Source: an uncultured Asticcacaulis sp.
GTDB taxonomy: Bacteria; Pseudomonadota; Alphaproteobacteria; Caulobacterales; Caulobacteraceae
Assembly (NCBI GenBank): GCA_946480525.1
Contig: CAMLLA010000132.1
Span: forward strand, 1 to 9,903
DNA length: 9,903 nucleotides
Direction of reading: 5' to 3'
The notes beneath the pieces are model-generated. The model was not told the origin of the DNA and ran no database searches. It was given only the letters and a program-made list of their open reading frames with translations. A program made the position numbers and the translations under genes. Positions 1 through 5,996 of the stretch are shown piece after piece (positions within the stretch are counted from its first letter, which is position 1; every line of letters begins with the position of its first letter).

Positions 1-64
1 CCTTCATATAGGGCGTATTGTCGATGATGGTTCCGAACATGTCGGAAAATGCGGTCTGGTCCAT
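1..64 (-). CDS. 5' end of an unidentified gene (partial, runs off left edge)
   Basis: On the minus strand an ATG at 64-62 opens a frame that stays open to the window edge and reads MDQTAFSDMFGTIIDNTPYM followed by K. Codon third positions are mostly G or C, as in the neighbouring genes. A promoter-like pair lies just upstream (TTGACG at 124-119, GAAAAT at 101-96), and an AAAGA stretch about 8 nt before the ATG could serve as a weak ribosome site. The gene is divergent from queC. The short N-terminus, with 'TPYM' about 20 residues in, is reminiscent of PaaI-type hotdog thioesterases, but 21 residues are too few to assign a family. The reading frame is moderately supported; the function is unknown. 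Confidence 0.45.
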   Translation of the reverse strand, partial: MDQTAFSDMFGTIIDNTPYMK

Positions 65-95
65 GACTTCATCTTTACGTTGCAAAGCCGATATG

Positions 96-124
96 ATTTT
101 CGCTTATCTTGACGCGGACGTCAA
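96..124 (-). promoter_or_regulatory. Putative sigma70-type promoter for the left-edge gene
   Basis: Read on the minus strand, TTGACG (124-119) is followed after 17 nt by GAAAAT (101-96), matching 5/6 and 4/6 of the -35 and -10 consensus. A start near 89 would give a leader of about 25 nt before the ATG at 64. The -35 hexamer is one arm of a perfect inverted repeat at 109-124. This is motif inference only. Confidence 0.35.
109..124. promoter_or_regulatory. Inverted repeat TTGACG-CGGA-CGTCAA
   Basis: Two perfect 6-bp arms separated by 4 nt lie between the divergent left-edge gene and queC. Each arm reads TTGACG on its own strand, so the dyad looks like two back-to-back -35 elements or a regulator site shared by the two genes. 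A good -10 is visible only for the minus-strand direction; the plus-strand spacing reaches only a poor match (TGTCAA at 132-137). Confidence 0.3.
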
Positions 125-152
125 AGCCTCATGTCAAAAATGTCCTTGCAAT

Positions 153-203
153 CGCCGGTTAAACGGCGTCTTTTAGGCATCTGAATTCCCAATTTCCTAA
201 AGG
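153..203 (+). promoter_or_regulatory. Structured queC leader with SD-occluding hairpin
   Basis: Two adjacent hairpins can be drawn upstream of queC. The first is CGCCG (153-157), loop GTTAAA, CGGCG (164-168), followed by TCTTTT, which resembles a weak intrinsic terminator. The second pairs CTTTTAGG (170-177) with CCTAAAGG (196-203), eight pairs including one G-U, and its loop can fold further through AATT (184-187) and AATT (191-194). The 3' arm contains AAAGG (199-203), the only plausible Shine-Dalgarno of queC, so the second hairpin would mask it. It does not match the preQ1-I consensus as I know it. The pairing is visible in the sequence; a regulatory role is inference. Confidence 0.35.
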
Positions 204-214
204 TTTCCGCCGCC

Positions 215-967
215 ATGTCCGCGTCTCTGGATCAGGTTCCCGCCAATCGTTCGGCTCTCGTCCTGTTTTCAGGCGGGCAGGATTCAAGCGTGTGCCTGGC
301 CTGGGCGCTCAAGCATTACGATCGTGTGGAAACCATCGGCTTCGACTATGGCCAGCGCCATGCGATCGAGATGACGACGCGCCTGTCCGTGCTGGCGAAG
401 TTCCGCGAAGTCTTTCCGCTGGCGGCGGAAAAGCTGGGCGAAGATCATGTCTGCGACCTCAAGGGGTTCGGCGCCGTGGCGGAATCCGCCCTGACGCGCG
501 AAAGCGAAATCGTAATGACCGAACGCGGCCTGCCGTCGTCCTTCGTGCCGGGCCGCAATCTCGTCTTCTTCGTCTACGCTGCGGCGGTGGCTGACCGGCG
601 CGGCATCGATCATCTTGTCGGCGGCATGTGCGAGACCGACTATTCCGGCTATCCGGACTGCCGCGCCAACACGCTCGACGCCATGGAAAAGACGCTGGTG
701 CTCGGCGTCGAGCGTCCGTTCCGCATCGACACGCCATTGATGCAGCTCAACAAGGCGCAGACATGGGCGCTGTCGCACGAACTCGGCGGCGACGAACTGG
801 TGCAATTGATCCTCGAAGAAACGCACACCTGCTATGTCGGCGCCCGCGGCGAACGCCATGCCTGGGGCTATGGCTGTGGCGAATGTCCCGCCTGCCAGCT
901 GCGCAAGACCGGATTCGAGCATTTTCTGGAAATCCGCCAGGCGTCGCAGGGCAGCTTCGCGAAGTAG
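215..967 (+). CDS. queC: 7-cyano-7-deazaguanine synthase (preQ0 synthase)
   Basis: QueC converts 7-carboxy-7-deazaguanine plus ammonia and ATP to preQ0, a cytosolic step in queuosine biosynthesis. The 250-residue protein carries the PP-loop ATP pyrophosphatase signature SGGQDS at residues 19-24, then VPGRN (111-115), a [14 protein letters not shown] segment (137-150), and the C-terminal zinc-binding cysteines Cys206, Cys221, Cys224 and Cys227 (the CGECPAC region). Length is slightly above the usual 220-235 residues because of a short N-terminal extension before the nucleotide-binding strand. The ATG at 215 is preceded by AAAGG (199-203) at 11 nt, an SD that lies inside a predicted hairpin. 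queE follows 8 nt after the stop, so the two genes are almost certainly co-transcribed. No queD or queF is visible in the window. Identification is secure. Confidence 0.96.
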   Translation: MSASLDQVPANRSALVLFSGGQDSSVCLAWALKHYDRVETIGFDYGQRHAIEMTTRLSVLAKFREVFPLAAEKLGEDHVCDLKGFGAVAESALTRESEIVMTERGLPSSFVPGRNLVFFVYAAAVADRRGIDHLVGGMCETDYSGYPDCRANTLDAMEKTLVLGVERPFRIDTPLMQLNKAQTWALSHELGGDELVQLILEETHTCYVGARGERHAWGYGCGECPACQLRKTGFEHFLEIRQASQGSFAK

Positions 968-975
968 TTCGACGC

Positions 976-1623
976 ATGTACTCGTTCAAGGAAATTTTCC
1001 TGACCCTTCAGGGCGAGGGCGGTCAGGCCGGCCGCGTCAACGTCTTTGCGCGCTTTGCCGGCTGCAACCTGTGGAGCGGCCGCGAGCAGGACCGCGTCAC
1101 CGCTGCCTGCGATTTCTGTGACACCGACTTCGTCGGCACCGACGGCGAAAACGGCGGCAAGTTCGCCACGCCGGCCGACGTCGTTGCAGCACTGGACGCT
1201 GTCTGGGGGCAGGGGCGCATCAGTGAAAAGGCTGTCGTCTTCACCGGCGGCGAACCCCTGCTGCAACTCGATCCGGAGTTGATCGCGGCTGTCAAGGCGG
1301 CGGGCTATTTCATCGCCGTCGAAACCAACGGCACTCTGAAAGCGCCGGCGGGTATAGACTGGATCTGCGTCAGCCCTAAAGGGCAGAACCGCCTGAAACA
1401 GATAAGCGGCCAGGAACTGAAGCTGGTCTGGCCGCAGGACGGCGTCGACCCTTCCGAGTTCGCAGGCCTCGATTTCGAACGCTTCTATCTTCAACCAAAA
1501 GATCCGCTCGGGGCCGACAAGTCGCTGACGCCGCAGCACAATCAGGCCGTGATCGACTACTGCCTCAATCACCCGCAATGGCGGATGAGCGTTCAGACGC
1601 ATAAACTGGTCGGGTTGAAATAG
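976..1623 (+). CDS. queE: 7-carboxy-7-deazaguanine synthase (radical SAM)
   Basis: QueE is the radical SAM enzyme that contracts 6-carboxy-tetrahydropterin to 7-carboxy-7-deazaguanine, the substrate of QueC. The 215-residue product has the N-terminal substrate segment FLTLQGEG (8-15), the [4Fe-4S]/SAM cysteines Cys30, Cys45 and Cys48, GGEP (91-94) for SAM binding, ETNGT (116-120), and a C-terminal QTHKLVGL. The cluster motif is CX14CX2C rather than the canonical CX3CX2C, a known variant among QueE enzymes such as the Burkholderia multivorans one. The same frame is open well upstream inside queC, but the ATG at 976 places the conserved YSFKEIFLTLQGEG at the N-terminus where the family has it. 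No strong SD precedes this ATG, which suggests translational coupling to queC, 8 nt upstream. Confidence 0.95.
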   Translation: MYSFKEIFLTLQGEGGQAGRVNVFARFAGCNLWSGREQDRVTAACDFCDTDFVGTDGENGGKFATPADVVAALDAVWGQGRISEKAVVFTGGEPLLQLDPELIAAVKAAGYFIAVETNGTLKAPAGIDWICVSPKGQNRLKQISGQELKLVWPQDGVDPSEFAGLDFERFYLQPKDPLGADKSLTPQHNQAVIDYCLNHPQWRMSVQTHKLVGLK

Positions 1624-1671
1624 CCTGCGCGGCGACGAAGTAACCCGGCTTGCAGAGGCATTGGCCGGCCC

Positions 1672-1694
1672 TTATGACAGAGATAATGTCATAA
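1672..1694. promoter_or_regulatory. Perfect inverted repeat TTATGACA-N7-TGTCATAA (possible operator)
   Basis: Two perfect 8-bp arms (1672-1679 and 1687-1694) are separated by GAGATAA. The dyad sits directly before the GGGAGG ribosome site of the DUF1349-type gene. A -10-like GATAAT (1682-1687) lies across the spacer and right arm, and CATAAT (1690-1695) is an alternative. A -35-like TTGGCC (1661-1666) is present, but its 15-nt spacing to GATAAT is short. The symmetry fits an operator for a dimeric regulator; a leader hairpin is the alternative if transcription reads through from queE. Confidence 0.4.
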
Positions 1695-1708
1695 TATGGG
1701 AGGTTGCT

Positions 1709-2368
1709 GTGCGTGGATCACTGGTACTGGCGGCATTGATCGGGGCTATGGCGTTTCCGGCGGTGGCCGAACCACTAAAACATCGCCTTGACGCCATTCC
1801 CTATGAACTTGATCTCGCCAATTTCGCCACGAAGGTCGAGGTATCGGGCGATAAACTCGTCGTGGTTTCGCCCAAGGGCACCGACCTTTATCGTTCGGCC
1901 AGCGGCAAGGTCGCCGCGAACGCGCCGCGCGTTAGTTTTGAGCCTAAAGGCGATTTCATCTTTTCGGCAAAGGTCGATGCGGCGTTCGGCGCCGATTACG
2001 ATGGCGCGGCGCTGGTCGTCTATGGCGACGACGGCTACTGGCTGAAGTTCCTGTTCGAACGCATCAACGCCAATGAAAGCGCGGTAACGTCGAGTTTTGC
2101 CTCGCCGGTCAGCGACAACAGCTACCATGTTCGTGTTCCGGCGGCGAGGGTGTGGCTGAAAATCGCCCGCGTCGGCAACACAATCCTGCTGTACATGTCG
2201 CAGGATGGCAAGGCGTGGCAGATCCTGCGTGACTGTTCCGTCGATCCGGCCCGCAGGTTATCGGTAGGATTTGCCGCTCAGGCGCCATTGGGCGAGACCT
2301 ATACAGGTACGTTCACCGACATCCGCTTCGAAACAAAAACGCTCACCAAGTATTGGTCGGGCGAATAA
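1709..2368 (+). CDS. Secreted DUF1349-type protein (concanavalin-like fold)
   Basis: The product is 219 residues from a GTG at 1709, chosen because GGGAGG (1698-1703) lies 5 nt upstream and because this start yields a typical signal peptide: basic RGS, hydrophobic LVLAALIGAMAF, and a likely AVA|E cleavage. An in-frame TTG at 1661 exists but would bury the signal peptide. The mature part resembles DUF1349 (the regulation-of-enolase-1-like family with a jelly-roll concanavalin fold): FSAKVDAAF, then DGAALVVYGDDGYWLKFLFE, NSYHVRVPA, and SQDGKAWQILRD. Members are often linked to sugar or polysaccharide binding, but no enzymatic role is established. Likely periplasmic or secreted. It follows queE after 85 nt and ends convergently, with 9 nt between its stop and that of the next gene. 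The family call is from pattern memory; the role is unknown. Confidence 0.8.
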   Translation: MRGSLVLAALIGAMAFPAVAEPLKHRLDAIPYELDLANFATKVEVSGDKLVVVSPKGTDLYRSASGKVAANAPRVSFEPKGDFIFSAKVDAAFGADYDGAALVVYGDDGYWLKFLFERINANESAVTSSFASPVSDNSYHVRVPAARVWLKIARVGNTILLYMSQDGKAWQILRDCSVDPARRLSVGFAAQAPLGETYTGTFTDIRFETKTLTKYWSGE

Positions 2369-2377
2369 GCGGGCGGT

Positions 2378-2815
2378 TCAGGACTTCGCCTTATCCAGTT
2401 CCGCCTTGGGCAGGGCGCAGCCTTTCAGCACCTTGTCGTCGAGGCGGACCTCGGCTGTCAGCGGATATTGCCGGTCGCTCATGCCGTCCGAACAGGGGCC
2501 GGGCGTGAGTACGATGCTGAGCGTCGTAGAGCGCAGTTCGGCCTGGTTCCCGGTGATGTGGAAACCGGACGGCGTGAAGTGCCGGGGGGCAGCGTCGGGC
2601 CTTTCCAGCAGGACGTCACTGTCGTCGGTCGTGATCGCCCAGAAGGGCTCGGTGCCGAGGATGCGCAGCGGCTGATCGAGCGCAACGCCAGACAGCGTCG
2701 TGGCCTCGACTTGCGCCATGCTTTCTGACGCGGCGGCTGGCTCGACTTCGGAGATTTCAGGGGAACATGCTGTCAGGGCAGACAGCAGAACAATACAGGT
2801 TACGCAGCGGATCAT
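2378..2815 (-). CDS. COG3650-like lipoprotein of unknown function
   Basis: The 145-residue product starts with a lipoprotein signal: hydrophobic VTCIVLLSALTAC with lipobox LTAC and lipidated Cys17, followed by Ser, which would favour outer-membrane sorting in proteobacteria. After an Ala/Glu/Ser-rich linker comes a conserved domain with GTEPFWAI (54-61) and PCSDGMSDRQYP (107-118). Cys108 and Cys133 (KGCALP) could form a disulfide in the periplasm. These motifs are those of the uncharacterised COG3650 family, which is often found as a small envelope lipoprotein alone or joined to MliC- or META-type domains. It is the last gene of the minus-strand run, 100 nt after the pirin gene, with a hairpin in that gap. 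No catalytic function can be assigned. Confidence 0.82.
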   Translation of the reverse strand: MIRCVTCIVLLSALTACSPEISEVEPAAASESMAQVEATTLSGVALDQPLRILGTEPFWAITTDDSDVLLERPDAAPRHFTPSGFHITGNQAELRSTTLSIVLTPGPCSDGMSDRQYPLTAEVRLDDKVLKGCALPKAELDKAKS

Positions 2816-2836
2816 TGTCGGGACTCAACGAAAAGT

Positions 2837-2870
2837 AGCGGCGATAAAAGCTTATGCCTATACCGCCGCT
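2837..2870 (-). other. Hairpin between pirin and lipoprotein genes
   Basis: AGCGGCG (2837-2843) and CGCCGCT (2864-2870) are perfect 7-bp arms around a 20-nt loop. On the minus-strand transcript the stem is followed by ACTTTTCG, so it may be a weak terminator behind the pirin gene or a leader structure of the lipoprotein mRNA, about 20 nt before its ATG. The large loop and short U-run make strong termination doubtful. Confidence 0.3.
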
Positions 2871-2915
2871 GCGTCGAGTGCATGAAAGACACGTTTCAAG
2901 CGTATCTAAGTGGCC

Positions 2916-3629
2916 TTATGCCGCATCGAGCAGCACCACTTCGGCATCCTCCAAAGCCCGGATATCGAGCGTGGCTTCGTCCTTGATGGCGGCGCCGTCG
3001 CGCTCATTCAGTTCGACGCCATTGACGCTGACCTTGCCCTTGGCGACGACCAGGTAGAGGTGGCGGCTCTGACCATCAGGCGCGGTCACAGGCGTATAAC
3101 TCTCCAACTGATCCTTCAGCAGCGTCGCGCCAAGGAGACGGGCAGGGGTACGGATCGGCAAGGCGTCACCATCGTCAGGAAAGCCCGAGGCCAGGGCGAC
3201 GAACTTGCCCGAGCGGTCAGCTTTCGGGAAAGGCTTGGCCCCCCAGCTTGGCGGCGCACCGCGCTTGGACGGGATAACCCAGATCTGGAACAGGGTCGTC
3301 TTGACGGGCTCGACATTGTATTCGGCATGGCGGATGCCGGTGCCGGCCGACATCACCTGCACGTCGCCGGCTTCGGTTCGGCCCTGGTTACCGAGCGAAT
3401 CCTGATGCGTGATGGCGCCTTCGCGGACATAGGTGATGATTTCCATATTGTCGTGCGGGTGAGGGGGGAAGCCCGAATCCGGCGCGATTTCGTCGTCATT
3501 CCACACGCGGATCGATCCCCAGCCCATGCGGGCCGGGTCGTAATAGCTGGCGAAGGAGAAGTGGTGCTTGGCGTTCAGCCAGCCGTGGTTGGCGCCGCCC
3601 AGTGTGTTGAAGGCTCTCTTGTCGATCAT
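2916..3629 (-). CDS. Pirin-family protein (YhhW-like)
   Basis: This 237-residue bicupin matches the YhhW/pirin family, some members of which show quercetin 2,3-dioxygenase activity. The metal ligands fall where they do in E. coli YhhW: His57 and His59 (in FPPHPHDNMEI) and His101 and Glu103 (in GTGIRHAEYN). The N-terminal segment with FASYYDPARMGWG and RVWNDDEI is typical, as is the C-terminal cupin ending in VVLLDAA. The ATG at 3629 has an AGGAG ribosome site (plus coordinates 3638-3642) at 8 nt. The gene has its own promoter-like sequence with an overlapping dyad in the 95 nt behind aroC, so it is probably not simply an aroC operon member. Physiological substrate unknown; in other bacteria such genes are often induced by electrophile or oxidative stress, which is only suggestive here. 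Confidence 0.92.
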   Translation of the reverse strand: MIDKRAFNTLGGANHGWLNAKHHFSFASYYDPARMGWGSIRVWNDDEIAPDSGFPPHPHDNMEIITYVREGAITHQDSLGNQGRTEAGDVQVMSAGTGIRHAEYNVEPVKTTLFQIWVIPSKRGAPPSWGAKPFPKADRSGKFVALASGFPDDGDALPIRTPARLLGATLLKDQLESYTPVTAPDGQSRHLYLVVAKGKVSVNGVELNERDGAAIKDEATLDIRALEDAEVVLLDAA

Positions 3630-3646
3630 CGGAAACGCTCCTCTCG

Positions 3647-3665
3647 GCGCACGCTTAGTGTGCGC
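3647..3665 (-). other. GC-rich hairpin in the pirin leader
   Basis: GCGCAC (3647-3652) and GTGCGC (3660-3665) are perfect 6-bp arms around a 7-nt loop. If transcription starts about 7 nt past the proposed -10 (3678-3683), this hairpin is near the 5' end of the pirin mRNA and ends 4 nt before the AGGAG ribosome site. It may stabilise the transcript or affect initiation. It has no U-tract, so it is not a terminator. Confidence 0.3.
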
Positions 3666-3677
3666 GGTGTTGAGGTC

Positions 3678-3705
3678 TATATAAGTGTAACTGTGTTAAT
3701 TACAA
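3678..3705 (-). promoter_or_regulatory. Pirin promoter with overlapping imperfect dyad operator
   Basis: On the minus strand, TTGTAA (3705-3700) and TATATA (3683-3678) are spaced by 16 nt and give a reasonable sigma70-type promoter. Most of the -35 and part of the spacer are covered by an imperfect 19-bp dyad at 3686-3704, TGTAAcTgtgttAaTTACA on the plus strand. Its TGTAA/TTACA half-sites are perfect, and it also fits the T-N11-A LysR-type pattern. Placement between -35 and -10 suggests repression or MerR/LysR-like control. No regulator gene lies next to it. Confidence 0.4.
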
Positions 3706-3724
3706 TAGGCCGATATTTCGCGAT

Positions 3725-4828
3725 TTAACCGACGCTGTGCACACCGCCGCCGGTCTGGCCGCGATGGCGCAGATAGGCATCGAGCAGGACGCAGGACATC
3801 ATGGCTTCGGCCACCGGCACGGCGCGAATACCGACGCAGGGGTCGTGACGGCCCTTGGTCATCAACTCGACTTCCTTGCCCTCGAGGTCTATCGAGTCGC
3901 GCTTGGTCAGGATGGAGGAGGTGGGCTTGAGCGCCATGCGCGCTACGACGGTCTGGCCGGTCGAAATGCCACCCAGGATACCGCCGGCGTGGTTCGAGCG
4001 GAACTCGGGGCCATCGGCGCCCATGCGCATCTCGTCGGCGTTTTCTTCGCCCGACAGTTCGGCCGCGCCGAAGCCTTCGCCGATTTCCACGCCCTTGACG
4101 GCATTGATGCTCATCAACGCCGCAGCGAGTTCGGAATCGAGCTTGCCGTAGAGCGGGGCGCCCCAGCCGGCGGGCACGCCTTCGGCCTGGACTTCGACGA
4201 CGGCGCCGATGGAAGAACCCGCCTTTCGGATACCGTCGAGATAGTCTTCCCACCGGGCGACGCTGGCCGGATCCGGCGAAAAGAAGGGGTTCTGATCAAC
4301 GGTGGACCAGTCCCAGTTGCCGCGGTCGACGTGATGTTTGCCCAACTGCACAAGCGCACCACGCACCCGAAGACCTTCGCCGACCAAGGTTTTGAGGACC
4401 TTGAGCGCTATGGCGCCGGAGGCGACGCGCGCGGCGGTTTCCCGGGCGCTGGAGCGGCCGCCGCCACGGTAGTCGCGCACGCCGTACTTGGCGAAGTAGG
4501 TATAGTCGGCATGGCCGGGGCGGAACTGGCGGGCGATTTCGCCATAGTCCTTGGAGCGTTGATCGGTGTTTTCGATCAGGATCGAGATCGGCGTGCCGGT
4601 GGTGACGCCTTCGAACACGCCCGACAAGATCCTGGCTTCATCGGCCTCGCGGCGCTGGGTGACGAAGCGCGATCCGCCGGGTTTGCGGCGGTCCATGGCC
4701 CATTGGATGTCCTCTTCCGACAACGGGATGCCGGGAGGGCAGCCGTCGATGACGCAGCCCAGCGCCGGACCGTGGCTTTCACCCCAGGTGGTGACGCGGA
4801 AGAGATGACCGAAGCTATTGTGAGACAT
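3725..4828 (-). CDS. aroC: Chorismate synthase
   Basis: AroC converts 5-enolpyruvylshikimate-3-phosphate to chorismate, the last common step of aromatic amino acid, folate and quinone synthesis, using reduced FMN. The 367-residue length is normal for the family. Visible signatures are GESHG (16-20) with DGCPPGIPL, then [15 protein letters not shown] (102-116) and [19 protein letters not shown] (121-139), [15 protein letters not shown] (277-291), and the C-terminal [17 protein letters not shown] (327-343). The ATG at 4828 fits the conserved N-terminus ([12 protein letters not shown]); an AGAAGG-like SD is about 12 nt upstream. It follows the GH43-like gene after 47 nt on the same strand. That gap contains an imperfect inverted repeat, CTAAT (4845-4849) with ATTAG (4860-4864). 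All expected conserved regions are present and I see no truncation. Confidence 0.97.
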   Translation of the reverse strand: MSHNSFGHLFRVTTWGESHGPALGCVIDGCPPGIPLSEEDIQWAMDRRKPGGSRFVTQRREADEARILSGVFEGVTTGTPISILIENTDQRSKDYGEIARQFRPGHADYTYFAKYGVRDYRGGGRSSARETAARVASGAIALKVLKTLVGEGLRVRGALVQLGKHHVDRGNWDWSTVDQNPFFSPDPASVARWEDYLDGIRKAGSSIGAVVEVQAEGVPAGWGAPLYGKLDSELAAALMSINAVKGVEIGEGFGAAELSGEENADEMRMGADGPEFRSNHAGGILGGISTGQTVVARMALKPTSSILTKRDSIDLEGKEVELMTKGRHDPCVGIRAVPVAEAMMSCVLLDAYLRHRGQTGGGVHSVG

Positions 4829-4875
4829 GGATTATTACGACCTTCTAATTACCGGTCGGATTAGCCCAGAACGTC

Positions 4876-5859
4876 TCAGGGTGCAATGAGCCTCGCGTCA
4901 ACCTTGGCATTGCGATCGACGGACAGTTTGCCGTCGGCGTATTTCAGTTCGGCGACCTGAAGCACGGTGCGCTGGTGATAATAGGGATCATCCTTGGCTT
5001 CAGGCGCATTCGACTGATGTACGAAGTAGTAGATGAAGGCGCGTCCATTATTGACGACCACGTCCGGATGCTGGCCCTTGGCGTCGTCGGTAGGCGCCGT
5101 GCCGGGCGCTTCCAGCAGGCGCCGGTCCTGAAGCGTCCAGGTTTGCAGGTCCTTTGATGACAGCACGATCAGGCCCTTCCAGGCGTCGGCGATCATCCAG
5201 TACTTGCCCTTGAATTTGAAGACCTTGGGGCCTTCGGCGGCCATGTCGACGACGGGCGTCGTCTGGCGCGTCCAATGAATGAGGTCCTTACTATCGGCCG
5301 CAAACAGGCGGCTGCCCTTGCGCTCGTCCTTGAACCACAGGCGATACCCACCCTTCAGCTTGACGACGCTGGCATCGATAACGCGGTCGGAACCAAGGTC
5401 GAGCGTGTCGCCGCAGGTCCAGGTATCCAGGTCCCTGCTGGTCAGGTGCACGATTTTCCGGCTGCCGTTCCAGTCGGAAAAGACGCCCGGCACGACGGTC
5501 AGCCACATGTGGTAGGTGTCGCCGAACTTTTGCAGTTCCGGCGCCCACAGGGTCTCACCGGTACATTCTGTCGGGATTCTCGCTGTCCCGGAATAGGTCC
5601 AGCTCTGGCCGTCCCTGGATGTCGCAACGCCCAAAGCGGTGCCGTGCACCCAGGCAACGTCCTTTGGGTCGGGCAGCTTCATGTCGGCGCGGCGGTTGGT
5701 GTAGAACATGCGCCAGGTCTTGTTCGCCTTGTCATACATGATTGACGCATCGGCGGCGCCGTCGTGGACCGGGTCGCGATAGAGGGGCTTCGGGGCTGTT
5801 TCAGCACAGGCTGCGCCAGCGAGGATGCTGATGCAGAGGGCGAGGGCGGTGGCGCGCAT
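4876..5859 (-). CDS. Secreted GH43-like five-bladed beta-propeller glycosidase
   Basis: The 327-residue product has an N-terminal signal peptide (MRATALALCISILAGAACA, probable cleavage before Glu20) and then repeated propeller-blade motifs: GVATSRDGQSWTYSG, HLTSRDLDTWT, FAADSKDLIHWT and LSSKDLQTWT. Placement of acidic residues fits GH43-type enzymes: Asp37 in ADAS (general base position), Asp162 in IDAS (pKa modulator) and Glu209 in EGPKVF (acid), plus His264 in GQHPDVVV near the expected central histidine. Many GH43 enzymes have Asp-Pro at the first two positions; here both are Asp-Ala. Such enzymes trim arabinose, xylose or related residues from plant polysaccharides, but the substrate cannot be told from sequence alone, and a related propeller family such as GH117 or GH130 remains possible. 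No transporter or regulator for sugars adjoins it. The next gene downstream is aroC, 47 nt away. Confidence 0.8.
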   Translation of the reverse strand: MRATALALCISILAGAACAETAPKPLYRDPVHDGAADASIMYDKANKTWRMFYTNRRADMKLPDPKDVAWVHGTALGVATSRDGQSWTYSGTARIPTECTGETLWAPELQKFGDTYHMWLTVVPGVFSDWNGSRKIVHLTSRDLDTWTCGDTLDLGSDRVIDASVVKLKGGYRLWFKDERKGSRLFAADSKDLIHWTRQTTPVVDMAAEGPKVFKFKGKYWMIADAWKGLIVLSSKDLQTWTLQDRRLLEAPGTAPTDDAKGQHPDVVVNNGRAFIYYFVHQSNAPEAKDDPYYHQRTVLQVAELKYADGKLSVDRNAKVDARLIAP

Positions 5860-5915
5860 AACTATCCCTGTTGTTTCTAATTGTAGGACATTTGGTCAGA
5901 TTTAGCCCTGTTCAC

Positions 5916-5944
5916 CTGACGACACAATTTTTTTCGTGTGTAAT
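5916..5944 (+). promoter_or_regulatory. Putative promoter of the DAACS transporter gene
   Basis: CTGACG (5916-5921) and TGTAAT (5939-5944), spaced by exactly 17 nt, match 4/6 and 5/6 of the sigma70-type consensus. A start near 5951 would give a leader of about 46 nt. The spacer holds a run of eight T's, and ACACA (5922-5926) is complementary to TGTGT (5937-5941). On the opposite strand, TACAAT (5885-5880) could be the -10 of the divergent GH43-like gene, but I see no good -35 for it. Confidence 0.42.
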
Positions 5945-5996
5945 CGGATCGCGCCGGGGCCATATCTGACGGACTGGTTTCACGCGAAAGCATCCC

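Noticed and set aside
153..203. Known preQ1 riboswitch upstream of queC
   Set aside because: The leader lacks the P1 stem plus A-rich tail arrangement of preQ1-I, and I could not match preQ1-II or III. It is kept only as an unclassified structured leader.
284..922. Long minus-strand open frame inside queC, and similar long frames opposite queE, aroC and the GH43-like gene
   Set aside because: They lie antisense to secure genes, lack ribosome sites and recognisable motifs, and are expected in GC-rich coding DNA.
628..975. Upstream in-frame extension of queE through the queC coding region
   Set aside because: The extra residues are out-of-frame queC sequence; the ATG at 976 begins the conserved QueE N-terminus.
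2822..2826. GANTC (CcrM-type) methylation sites upstream of genes, here GACTC and also GATTC at 8886-8890
   Set aside because: Single 5-bp matches are expected by chance; nothing ties them to promoter control here.
2910..3728. 272-residue plus-strand frame across the pirin gene
   Set aside because: Antisense to a full-length pirin protein with all four metal ligands in place.
3737..4864. 375-residue plus-strand frame across aroC
   Set aside because: It is the antisense of aroC, whose motifs are unambiguous over the full length; the frame has no domain I recognise.
4845..4864. Terminator or aroC attenuator between the GH43-like gene and aroC
   Set aside because: Only 5-bp arms (CTAAT/ATTAG) around an irregular CCGGTCGG centre and no U-tract; too weak to call.
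5922..5941. Intrinsic terminator at the T-rich stretch before the transporter gene
   Set aside because: The T-run lies inside the loop of a 5-bp ACACA/TGTGT pairing rather than after a stem, and it coincides with the spacer of a better promoter candidate.
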